Positions 25,473-36,055 of a stretch of DNA of 64,000 nt are shown here, piece after piece (positions within the stretch are counted from its first letter, which is position 1; each line of letters starts with the position of its first letter). The notes under the pieces are model-generated. The model saw only the letters and a program-made list of their open reading frames with translations, was not told where the DNA came from and did no database searches. The translations under genes were made by a program, and so were the position numbers. This DNA is from Lepidurus packardi (taxonomy: Eukaryota; Arthropoda; Branchiopoda; Notostraca; Triopsidae): contig JAKZAN010000001.1 of NCBI GenBank assembly GCA_023053545.1, forward strand, positions 1,446,565 to 1,510,564, given 5' to 3'.

Positions 25473-27789
25473 ATTTATTCCAATCTTCCTACTAGTATCA
25501 AACATGGGGCTGTCAAAGGCAATCCCAGCACCAGACTTTTTTTCTGATTGTGCGGGAATCGAAACAAAATGAGTTTCCCCAGAATTCGTACATGTGGCGA
25601 CATACGGTACACGGGGGAACAGAAAAGATTGACTCTACTTGCATAAATTCTGGTTCAAAGAAGATAATACACTTACATGGTCCCTTTTATGAAGAAAAAA
25701 AAAAATTAAATTTTTTTTTCGAAAGTATTGCTTTTTGTCGAACCACAAAGTCGCGATCAAGTTTCGTAGCTGTTGGGAGTCTTCTTGATATGACAATGAA
25801 AAATTGATTACAAAAAAATAGAATATAGATTATGTTTCTGGGAGCTTTTTCAATTTGCGTATCAAACAGCTCTGAATTAACTTAATAAAGAATGGTGTTC
25901 CTATACGGCTTGCCCACCGCAATCCCCCAGTCCTTCAAGCGGCAGCTTGTGCTGTTGCTGACAGAAAAGACTGCACAGGAAGAAAACTGTGATCTGCTTT
26001 TGGAGGAATATGCTAAACGCTTATGGTAAAATGAGCAATGCGGCGTGGCAAGGGAAAAACTCCGATCTAATAATTGATTATCCGTAAACGTTTTCTTTTT
26101 GTCAGACCTTCCACGTGGAAGCTCAGTTTGCCTACCGCGACATGTGGTCGGAATCCTATGCCTTAATCAGCTTTTTCGGTTTCAGGTTTCTTTTTAAGGG
26201 CATCTGAAAAAGGGACAGCCTGGTCCAGCAACACTATACAACGATGACAAGGCTTGCTACCGTAAACGACGTCGTTTGTCCTAATATAACGCTCGTGCAC
26301 GTTTTACTGGAGGCTGCTCCCCCGTAAGGGTGATGATCATTACAGCAAAAACGGTCGATGGTTATTAATACCTGCAGCTGCTTTCAGCGCAAAAGTAATG
26401 AAACCTGTGTAGCCCGGACAGGTGCTCAAACCTAATGCACAGAAAGAAAAAAGAAAAAAACGTCGCCATTCCATCGCTTTACATACTAAACATTACTTAT
26501 TTGCTGGGAATTTGTATGGGCATAATACATACGACAAAGGCCGATTTACTAACACGAAAACACTAGTCATAGGAAAACAAGAAACCAATTAAGGTAATGC
26601 TTACCTTGGTTGAAGCAAGCTTGGAACAAGAAAAAGTACTCTAGACCTGTTTTGTTAACGCTTACGCACTTGACAATCAAAACGAAGTGGCTCGTGTTTT
26701 AGTTACGAAGTTTCCCGCAGGGCTTACAGCGCCAAAGGGTGGCGCGGACCTTTGTACAGGTTTTCAAGTTTTGTCGCAGCAGAAAGGACTATTCAGAAGC
26801 GTACAAAGGGAAAATTACTTTGATTATACCAAGGCTTAAAAAGAAAACGACTTGCGAATAAATAGCAGTTCAGCTCGAGAGCCTCTCAGATCCTAAAGTT
26901 ACGATCCCTCCTAAAAAAGTAGTTTGGAAGTAACTTTGCATGAGGGTTGATTTGGGTACAACATCGTAAAACGATTCCGATAGGACCTTTTGCACTTCGG
27001 CTGTCTTATTCAGCCAAGGCATTTTTATAGCCCTCTTCAAGACTTTGATTTCGGGAGATTTTTAGTGGTCGTGACAGTAACATCGCAGAAATATTCGTGA
27101 AAGCTACTAATCGTTAAAGCTGATAATTATGCAAAACAACCTGATGGATATAATCGAATAAATAGTTACCACTTGTTAAAGCTAAATCTTGAAATAAAGA
27201 ACAGAAGAAATAAAGGTAAAATAGTGAATAATCGTTAAAGCTCATGTTTAGGTAAAACAGCCTGATAGATGACAAATTCCACCTCGAATAGTATTGTTTA
27301 GAGAAGAGAGGCTTGTTTCCTTATGCTCTGTGAAGTATGATACGTTAGGGTTAACAAATGACACGCCACAGGAAGTCGTTTTGGCATTGCTGACGATAGC
27401 ATATACGCGTTTGGGATTCAAGGCTAATGATCTTAGCCCAGCATCCAATTACCCTTGGAAGAAAGTGACGATATCTCCATCCTATCCAGACCATTAATCA
27501 CATCGTTTTAGGGATGAAGATCTAGCGGGTTACGGTTAGGAGTACACTGTCGAATCCGTTCGGCCGTTGGAGAAGTTTTCCAAACGAAATTACGCGACGT
27601 CGATTGCGTTCCAGATGCAATGCTCGACTGGATCCATAAAAAAAGGGCCATTCTGTAGAGCTGTTAACTTTAAGGATAAGAAGAAAATCCTTTCTCACAC
27701 GTGAAAGACCTAATCCTTCTTTCCCAGAGAGCGAGATTGTATTGCTGAGGACTATTTCTTGAAATTGGAAGGACAAAAACATGCCTTTT
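25473..27789. other. Intergenic region between the channel gene and AGL
   Basis: Intervals at 25,892-26,030, 26,107-26,210 and 26,728-26,860 read for about 35-46 codons with a coding-like mix on the + strand, two of them after plausible acceptors (tttttgtcag, ttcccgcag). They do not join into one frame and match nothing I know. Frames on both strands at 27,250-27,780 are likewise unassigned. They may be decayed exons. Confidence 0.4.
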
Positions 27790-27814
27790 GGGGGGGGGGG
27801 GGGGGGGGGGGGGG
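27790..27814. repeat. G25 homopolymer
   Basis: Twenty-five consecutive G on the + strand, so C25 in transcripts running leftward from AGL. It lies about 335 bp beyond the AGL stop and 32 bp beyond the end of the in-frame extension. Such a tract is prone to length error in sequencing. Confidence 0.95.
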
Positions 27815-27845
27815 ATGTAATAAAAGCTAGGAAAAGAAATAGAAG

Positions 27846-28148
27846 CTAAAACAAGAAATAGAAGCTGTAAGCCATAACAAGGCTGAGGAAAACCACTAAT
27901 AAGAATATTAAGCCCATTCTTTCTAATCTCCTGTTACCCATGAATAAGTCTGCAGCTCGCGTTCCACGTACACGTGAGGGACTAGGACTAGTCGCTGAGC
28001 AAAAGCTGTTCAACAGAAACGTCTTTTCACCACAACCCAGAGCTATCACTTCCAGATCTTCTGCTTCTCGTTCTACGGTCCACTTGATGCCCATTTCCTG
28101 CTTGGCTAGTCCAGCTAATTCGCTAATATCCACTACGTGCGTGTCAAG
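27846..28148 (-). CDS. In-frame extension after the AGL stop, or a downstream small ORF, with hydrophobic tail
   Basis: Right after the AGL UGA (context CAT UGA CUU GAC), the same frame stays open for 100 codons to a TAG at 27,846. The early part is charged (MGIKWTVEREAEDLEV, KQE), the middle Ser/Pro/Arg-rich, and the last ~23 residues are hydrophobic (MGLIFLLVVFLSLVMAY followed by SFYFLF) after RRLER, like a tail anchor. It could be a stop-readthrough extension of AGL, a second small protein from the ATG near 28,097, part of an exon of another - strand gene, or 3' UTR open by chance. Against a real membrane tail: the hydrophobic codons coincide with a pyrimidine-rich stretch that could instead be the end of an intron, because ATGG|gtaaca resembles a donor just before it. 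I recognise no family. Confidence 0.35.
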   Translation of the reverse strand, partial: LDTHVVDISELAGLAKQEMGIKWTVEREAEDLEVIALGCGEKTFLLNSFCSATSPSPSRVRGTRAADLFMGNRRLERMGLIFLLVVFLSLVMAYSFYFLF

Positions 28149-31100
28149 TCAATGTTTGGCTGGCTCCAAGGCATCCAAGTCGTATAAAACCTGGTAAATA
28201 AAATGGTTTACGCCCCATCCAAAGTCATATAATCAAAAGCACATGTTACCTCTAAAAGACTGGCCATACTCCAAGCCTGTGCAGGGCTACTATCAGCACA
28301 GAAGGCCCCATTGGCGTTTGTTAGTTCCGGCAAAGAGCGCCAAGGTGAACTTTGCACTTCCACGAAATGACGCGCCAAAACTGCTTTCACGCGAAGCGTC
28401 GTGCGCTTCAACTCTGTGCCTCCGCCCACCAAGGGGGCAAACTTCAAAAGAGCTCTCAAAAAGTAACCCACCGGCCATAACCATTCCTAAGAATACAAAC
28501 ATCAATAGTGTTTTGTTCAATTCTCGGTTTTAAAAAAGAAAAACGTCACTAACTTGTAGTAATCTTGTCAACACCTTAAGAAAACATTCCCTCGCAAATA
28601 GGCTTAGGCCTACGCTTAATTAATTTTTTTTTAAAATCATAAGAGGCTTAAAGATCTTCCAAAGCCTTATTAAAGCTTTTAATATTTAAGAAAATGCTGT
28701 CAAGACATCTTTATATCTTTCGAAACAAATCGCTTCTGAATTTCAAAAACTAATTTTAACACTTCTTAGAATACGAACTGACTTGACCCAGATTTCGTAT
28801 TTCAGAAACATCCTTCTACGGAAATTAAAATTAGAATAATTAGAATATTAAGAATAATTAAAAATAATTAGAATAATTTCTCCGTAGATTTCCGTAGAAA
28901 AATTAGAATAATTTTTCCGCAGATTTAGCCCTATTTTTAATAGAATACAAAATCAAATTGATAAATAGAATGCTTACCGGTCCTTGATGGTAATTAAATC
29001 CGCGTGCAAGTTTCGGGTCGTTACCGTCATTGCTGTTGACATAATTGCCATCATAGGCCCAATCTTTGGGGTCTAAAGTCTTCATGCCAAGTGGCGCCAA
29101 CAAAACCTGCTCCACTTGTTGCAAAGCAATCCATGCTCGCTCAGGCTGAAACATTTCGGGTGCCTAGAATGACACCCCACAGGGAGACAAAAAGAAAACG
29201 AAAAACAAGGATCAATACACAAACTTTTTTCTTCGCTTCTCGCCTGAAAACACGGTTTTCAGGGCTGCTTACCACGACCATGGAGATAGCAAAATTGGGT
29301 CTGAGCTGGTAATCAGCCCAGAATTGGGTGGCGTTGACAGAATCCTTATAAATCCCTCGCCGGTTAATGAGTTCCGGTTTAGGCTCCCGGTCGGCAGGCA
29401 AAGGAGTATCATTAATCCAGAAATGCTTTTCAAAGTGCGTATCAATCTTTCCGGCCCATTCTTCAAAGGTCCAAAAAGTTTTGCTTCCGTCAGCATTCAC
29501 CCGCTCTACTCCACGATAGGGATAGAACCCCTGGGCAAAGGCTCGACCCAACCAGGCCACCGCACTCCGGCACAACCCCACCAACTCCACAGCGGAACCA
29601 TCCCGAGGCGTCGCCGGTTTCCCTTTATTGCCTGCTTTTTCACTGGAGCCCATTTTATCCATCCAGGTGCCGCAATTATGCCCGTTACCGCCATAAACAA
29701 AGCCTACCCCATAAAAACACTCATTAACCGTTTCAAAAACTTTCCGAGGCTCATTACCAGTCTCGAGATCAATTCCGATTTCATTATTGAAGCCCATATC
29801 GGTCATATCGCCATCGATTCGGGTACCCGCGTTGCGCTCGCGGAATTTGACGCCCTGGAAATGCCGCTGCAAGGCCTCCTGGATGACGTCACTCAAGAGC
29901 TGATCCTTTTTCCATGGAAAAATAAGAGCAATTAGCAATTCTGGGCGTTTCTAGCCCCGGAAAAAGGGGTAGAATTCATTTTACTTTCGTCCCAGCGGGA
30001 AGTGGAGGAGATTCATCATCCGGGTACAGGCGAGATACAGCATCTTCCAAGATGGTATGCCCACGAGGGGCCAACGTGACATAATCTTGGATGCATTGAA
30101 GCCACCACCAAACAGCGTCTCGGCAATTGAAACGCGCATTGCGCCCCCCATCCAGAAGATTGGGTATCAAGCCATGTCGGAGACAGCCACCATAACCCAG
30201 AATCAAATAGCGAGCCTCTTGATAGCGTCCGGGCAGGAGAAACAGGCCTCGCAGCGCAATAAACGTGTCACGTCCCCAGCTCCTCATATAACCCTCACAG
30301 AAATGGGGCAAGCCTACACGCACACATGCATAGGGAGTTCCCCAAATGAAGATCCGTAATACGACACAACAGATATTCGATTCGGATACATACCAGCGGC
30401 TAAAGAAACACAGGCTTGTTCCAACTGCCCTTTGATACTCCGTTGGGGAGGAAGCGGCGGCGATAAATGAGGGGACAGGATCGGCAAAGGAGCGTTACTG
30501 ACCACACCTCCACACTGGACGGAACCCAGCGCCAACGCTTTTACAAATGCAGAGCTTTCCCACACAAATCTAAGGTTGGGTTCATTAAAAAAGAGCGAAA
30601 TGTCTCGAATTTCTTATGAATTTATTCTTTACTTGGACATGAGCGACCAGGATTTATCCAGCAAAGCTAAATACGTGCCAGTCAGCACGGCGTCAAAGTA
30701 GCAAGGGACTAGGTAGCGAGGAATATCTGTTAACGGCGCTAATGCAGCTTCTAACCATTTCCCCAAGTCGGCAGTGCCTTCGTTCAGCTTCAGCCGTCCG
30801 GAAACGAAATCTGTAATAAGCACAATGACTAAATCAATAACCCAAAACAATACCAATTCAACCCTAACAGAAATGAATAATCATAATAATAATCACATAA
30901 TAATCACCCACAGAAAGACTCTAAATGACTCTAAATACGTGCTTAGAGCACGATCTTTAACGAGTTCTCAGATGAAAAGAAGATGGAAAGATGGAAAAAT
31001 AAAAATAAATAAATAAGATATATAAAATTATTTTAAAATTTTTTTTTTTTTTTTTTTTTTTACCAGCAAGCCATAATCCTTGGCGGAGGTTATTGCACAA

Positions 31101-34100
31101 TGGATGCCCTAGATCGTTTTTGGGCCGAATGTCACTCAGGAGAGACATCACGCCTTGCAAGCCACAGTAAACCATCTTTCCAAAGTCAGGAATATCATAA
31201 GATCCGGGTCGGCCGTCTGCCTTCTCTTCTTGATGGCACCGGTAAAGGGCAATATTCAAATCCGCCAGCGACAAAGTGGACAGCACTTGCTGTAAACCCT
31301 GAACAGTAGCAGCTGGGCGTGGGAAGGGTCCATCCATCAATTTCTCCGCTTCGGAAGTGAACCGGCAAGACAAGCCCGTGACCAGATTACGCAAACGGAC
31401 CACAGCTGCTTGGGAAGCCGATTGCAAGTTTACTCTTTACCCGAAAAAAAGAAAGTACAGTAAGATTAAAGACCCCCATAAGTCTTAAAATTTGAAAAAA
31501 AAGCAAAATACCTTATGGCCACAATGGAACCCGGGTAAAAATCTTTAAAATCCATGGTAACCATGGAGGGATCATCTGATTGGCGCTTTACTAGCATCTT
31601 GGAATCGAAAAGCGGTATATTCTGCCTTAATTCCAGGACGTAATCATTGCAGCCGTTGACGTACGAAGAGCTTTGGATGAATGTATCAGGCTTGACGTAT
31701 CTCTTGCCGCCTTCTTGGGCTCCTTTGTGGTAGACTGCGGCTTCTAAAATGACTTCCTCTACGTTGCCCTGGACCTGTAAAGGGCGGAGCTGCAAGGGCT
31801 TTAAGGCGTGTTCATCTTCTGGCTGACAAAAAGCGGTGTGAGCCACAAGAATGATGCTTTGGTGAGTAATAGGGCTGTGCCTAGTAACGGCTACCACGTC
31901 AGGACTCATTTGATCCACGAAAACCTACCAAAACGTACGAGAAATTGGTCCGGCCAACTCGTTTTTTTTTTTCTTAAAGGTTATACTTGGGTGAATCCAG
32001 CAGCGCCGAGTTCAGAATGAAGCTTGTTTAATGCTCGCTTGCCGTTAATGATCCCTGAGTTGAGGGACACATAACCCGTGTCTAATGTACGAGAATCGGA
32101 CCACGAAGCGTACATTCGGCTCTCCTTCACAACGTGAATCTGCAATGAATAACGCAAAGGAAATCGATTATTTTGCGGAAAAAAGAAAACTTATCACATA
32201 AAGAAGAACGGGTGTACTTACATGATGAGGCACGAGTTCATCGTAACCGCGATTGCTGCCAGTGGCACAGCAAGCCATCGAGACTAGAGCTGAGGAGGGC
32301 AGCAAATCATACAAAGATCGTTTTTCCACTGGACTAGGATTGTCGTGAGTAGCGTCCATAAAAATGGCATGTGCAATACAAGGTACTAAGGGACGCACGG
32401 ACGGCTGAAGAAAAGCTCCCACTGGGTCACCGCCATAACGATAAACCAAACGCCCTTCTTCGTGCGAATCGTGAGCCGCCATTGCCTCTATTACAAAAAA
32501 CCCAACAAATTTGGTCAATATTTCGCTTTTTATTTCGCAATATTTCGCAAAGAACAAAGAAAGCGATTTAATAACTTAAAATAGAACAAAGCGATTTAAT
32601 AATTACACTATTTTGAATACTTACCCCGCACTAAGGAGCTGATACCCAAATGATTCACAAAAATGTTATCCGTGAGATCACTATTGGTGAATAATTCCGC
32701 GATGACGTACAAATCTGGGCGAATTCGACGGGCAGCATCGACCATGTACTAAATGAAACGTTTTTGAGAATTCAATCATCAGCACGGCTAAATCTTGAGA
32801 AACTACGCTAACTACATTAAATAGGTAAGTACGTTTCGTCAAGTTTCCAATGTTTTCGTACGTTTCCAATGTTATAAGAAATTGGCACTTGCGAAACAGT
32901 TCCGACGAGTCGTGAAATGCTGGAAACTTTTGGAAAATAAGGGAAGTATGGGAGGGGATTTTACCTCAGCTACGTGGACGGGAGTAGAGTGGCAATTGTC
33001 AAGTCGAATGCCATGGAAGACGGCCGCCATTTGTTCAGCGTAGGTACGGAAGTATTTCCACAAGTATGGGCAATCATCGGGGTTTTTCCCAAAGCGTAAT
33101 TTAACACTATCGCCCCAAGCGATGAGTTCGCGCCTCAAATATACGTTGGAGCCTGGCTCGGCAAAATTCTTCAAAGCATCATCGCCCATAACCCAACCAT
33201 TATGGGCCATAATGTAAGCTCCTTCCAAGCCGTACATCGCTTCTTCCTCCTCCTTCAAACTCGCGAGGTTTTCTTTGTAGAAATACCTAAGGAGGGAATA
33301 AAAAAAAAGGTTACAAACTCACCAGACCACAGCGGTGTGAATGACTCTACATAAAAAACTTAAATAAATAAACTTACTGAGGAACTAAGGGACACTTGCG
33401 GGATACTTCCTTAATATGGGGCCCGTCCCACTGCAAACGCTCATAGCGCATTGAAGCCAGAACGTTCTCAACAGCTGCTGACATGTGCGCTGCAATTTCT
33501 TCGTATTTAACGTGGTTTAAGCCCTCTATTGCCTTGCGGAAATCTTGCACGCATAAAATGCGACGTTTAGTTTCATCCGTCCCAGGCCTATTACAAACCA
33601 AAATGTCATTGCCCATGTCATGTTTGAAGAGTTACTTGGTAACATTGAAGATCTGCAAGGCCAATTCCATATCAACGGTGCAAGAAAGACGCTTATACGC
33701 GGGATCTTGAATAAGTTTCAAAGATTCGGTGATGTCAGAAGCTGCAAGGGGCGGGGCTTTGGTAGCCAATAAATTTGCAAAGTCCGCAGCAATGTTGTCC
33801 ACGTGTAACATGTGGAATTCGTGAATTCGAACTTGCGGCAGCAGAACTTCATGTAAAACACGTTTCACAGCCTAATCAAGACACATTATTTATTAATAGA
33901 TTATTCTTAATTATTAATAGATTATTATATTAAACCTGATTAACGATAAATAGACGAATTTTCAAAACGTCATCTGAATTTCCAACGTGTAAATATCTTC
34001 TCAGAGTATTTTACCTGGATATGATCTTCGGTGAATAATTCCTTAGGTACACCTTTACTTTCCCAGCGTCCGATTTCGATTTCTAACGCGAAATGATACA

Positions 34101-35115
34101 ACAAGCGATCCAAGATATATGCAGGGCGCAAATGAGGCGAGTTAACAAGATTGTAGCCACACTCGGGGTTTTCACGAATCCAGGGACTTTCATTCGCTGT
34201 ATGGTTCAAAACCAAATCACAGATGCTTAAAACCTACAATAATTTGAAGAAAATAGATTAAATTGTCCGCAAATTAGGGATTGGATTTTACCTTCCAATC
34301 ATCCTTCATGTTCTGGACTAGGACCGCCAAGTCTTCCATGGTATAAGGAATAGATCTGCCATTGCTGAACGCCGGATTGAACGTTATTTGATCTTTGAGA
34401 GAATAAGATGACTGAGAGCCACCTAATTCTTGAACAGGAGTGAAATGGATCATGTTATAGCCCGATTCCTTGGCTACTCGCAAGCGTTTTTCCCACTCAG
34501 GGAACAAACCCAAACATTTTGTCAAAACGGTCTGGCACTGGAGACAATCCAAAGGCAGTACTTCGTTGCTGTGACCGACAGTTAAAACTGGGTCTACGCA
34601 CACATAGCCAGAGCCATGGGGGCCGGAAACCTCTCTAAATAATACAATCTATCAGTTCACTATTTACACAGAAAAGAGGAGATCTTTTGCTCACCTGTCT
34701 TCGCAATTGTAATAGTAGCGGAATCCACCCGAGGCCACTATAGGCACATCCGCGTGAATGGCAGTATCGTCTCCCGTATTGCGACTGTCATGTTGCCAGG
34801 CAATGGGCCAGTACTGGTCGCGAGACCATTCAGCAGTAGACGCGGCAGATTGGGGGTGATTTATATACACAGTAACTCGCTGACCTAACAAGGAAGGTCC
34901 CAAACGAAACTGCAAAGTCCAACCTAAAACCAAAAATCTTTGAATTTCTATTCTAAGTTGTAGTTAGGTAAGTGACCTTTTTGTAGGCGGTAGAGCGTTG
35001 ATTCTTGATGCTCACCATCGTTCAAAGTTAAAATCCGAACTTGTTGCGACATGCTTGGATTCACCTTTACAGCCAAAGGAGTCGGAGTGGGATCAGTGGA
35101 AGTACTGACCGTCAT
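28149..35115 (-). CDS. AGL: Glycogen debranching enzyme (4-alpha-glucanotransferase / amylo-alpha-1,6-glucosidase)
   Basis: Cytosolic bifunctional enzyme that moves the short glucan stub left by phosphorylase and then hydrolyses the alpha-1,6 branch point. Twenty coding exons: 35115-34977, 34923-34695, 34634-34292, 34233-34015, 33871-33636, 33587-33378, 33286-32965, 32748-32625, 32487-32222, 32139-31987, 31924-31512, 31434-31064, 30810-30633, 30569-30394, 30313-29985, 29905-29758, 29703-29273, 29163-28978, 28486-28250, 28190-28149. All phases close, giving 1,583 residues (human about 1,532). Transferase site motifs visible: [18 protein letters not shown] and MDATHDN. Glucosidase motifs: [12 protein letters not shown] and FNYHQGPEWLWP (catalytic Asp and Glu of the C-terminal domain). 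ATG at 35,115 is the first in frame before the conserved [13 protein letters not shown]. The C terminus [16 protein letters not shown] matches the usual end. Odd points: one 54-nt stop-free intron (29757-29704), a weak gtcact donor after exon 1, and 100 open codons after the UGA. Confidence 0.96.
29704..29757 (-). other. AGL: 54-nt stop-free intron inside AGL
   Basis: The intron starts gtaatgagcc and ends atggggtag. Its length is 18 codons and it contains no in-frame stop, so an ORF reads straight through it. Removing it restores ETG|FVYGG, the conserved sequence ahead of [10 protein letters not shown] in other debranching enzymes. Retaining it would insert 18 residues next to the glucosidase domain core. 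Confidence 0.85.
31039..31061 (-). repeat. T23 tract (A23 in the AGL transcript) directly after a splice donor
   Basis: On the coding strand AGL intron 12 opens with gt followed by 23 or more A. The same arrangement, GT then a long A tract, recurs at the candidate exon ending at 43,431. Confidence 0.85.
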
Positions 35116-35315
35116 AATGGCACTATTACAAACACGCCTACAAAAAATTACATAAGAAAACAAGGCAAAAAGGAATTTTATAATTGTTTTAAAGACTTAC
35201 GAACTTGACAGCCGACGTATGAGCTCAGAAACACACTGCCACAAAGGTCGAATCCACTGCTTAATCACCAAGTTGGGAGAAAGCTTTTCTAGCTAGCAAA
35301 ATGGCCAATTGGTGA
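35116..35315 (-). promoter_or_regulatory. AGL: AGL 5' UTR exon and presumed promoter
   Basis: The coding exon begins at 35,137 after a ttttttgtag acceptor, 22 nt before the ATG. A gtaagt donor lies just left of 35,201, so a 5' UTR exon ends there and the first intron is 63 nt. Its upstream end is not defined. The element caaaatggccaattggtg (35,298-35,315), holding an ATGGCC core and a palindromic CCAATTGG, may lie at the start site. The frame upstream of the ATG is open to a TAG near 35,292 but has no ATG. Confidence 0.45.
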
Positions 35316-36055
35316 AAGGAACGAGGTCGCTTTTAACGTATTCGCGGAAAAATTACAGTCGGATCTAGGAACGAGAGGAGCGACCTTTGTTGACATTCGA
35401 ATGTCCTGCCCCTCGACCTTCACTTTCAATGCTGCGGGCACGCGTCCAAGCAAAAAGCCTTCCACTAATAGCAGCGAATAGAAAGGAGGGTGTAACCCTT
35501 GACGCCTACTCACCCGCGAAGATTCAAACTCTCGTTTTTTCCAACAGCTGTGAACTTGGAAACTAGAAACTTTCCCAACAGTTTCAAGTCAAACTTTCAA
35601 GAGTATTCTGGAACTGCGTTGTTTTTTAATTACAATTCTCAATTTTTCAATTTTTTTTAATTACAATTATTTTTTAATTACAATTCATAAGTGACTTTCG
35701 AGAACTCCAACACTGAACTGAAGAACGTTTCATATCCAAGTCTCTTTTATAAGCGGTCTTCTTTTTTTTCCTAAGAAACAGTTTTATTGTCATCTGCAGC
35801 CTCTCGATTGCACTTACTCTAGACATAGCGGCTTACGTTTCGAGTTAAACTTGATACTGTCTCTGTAACAAATTATAAGCGTGTCAGAAGCAGATATTTC
35901 CGGATGAGTAACCATGCGGAACGTATCTGGTACTAGGGTTTCGTACTCGCAGATTACACAGTTCAAGGTTACACAGTGAAAAGTAGGTTTAGGGCTTTGG
36001 CTTAATTTTTATGTATTTACAACATATTACAGTATTTCTGTCACAGAGGCGATTG
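35316..36055. other. Spacer between AGL and the lectin-like gene
   Basis: AT-rich in its left and middle parts, with repeats of ttttttaattacaatt near 35,640-35,690. It contains the probable poly(A) signal of the lectin-like gene: tttatt at 35,783-35,788 reads AATAAA on the - strand, about 270 nt after its stop. Upstream AGL promoter elements should also fall here. No coding signal. Confidence 0.5.

Noticed and set aside
25892-26210. Two-exon small gene (MVFLYGLPTAIPQ... then TFHVEAQFAYRD...)
   Set aside because: The best donor/acceptor join creates a stop at the junction, and no other join keeps both frames open; left as possible decayed exons.
29324-29935. 203-codon open frame on the + strand
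   Set aside because: It is the antisense of AGL exons 29905-29273; the - strand reading matches debranching enzyme residue by residue.
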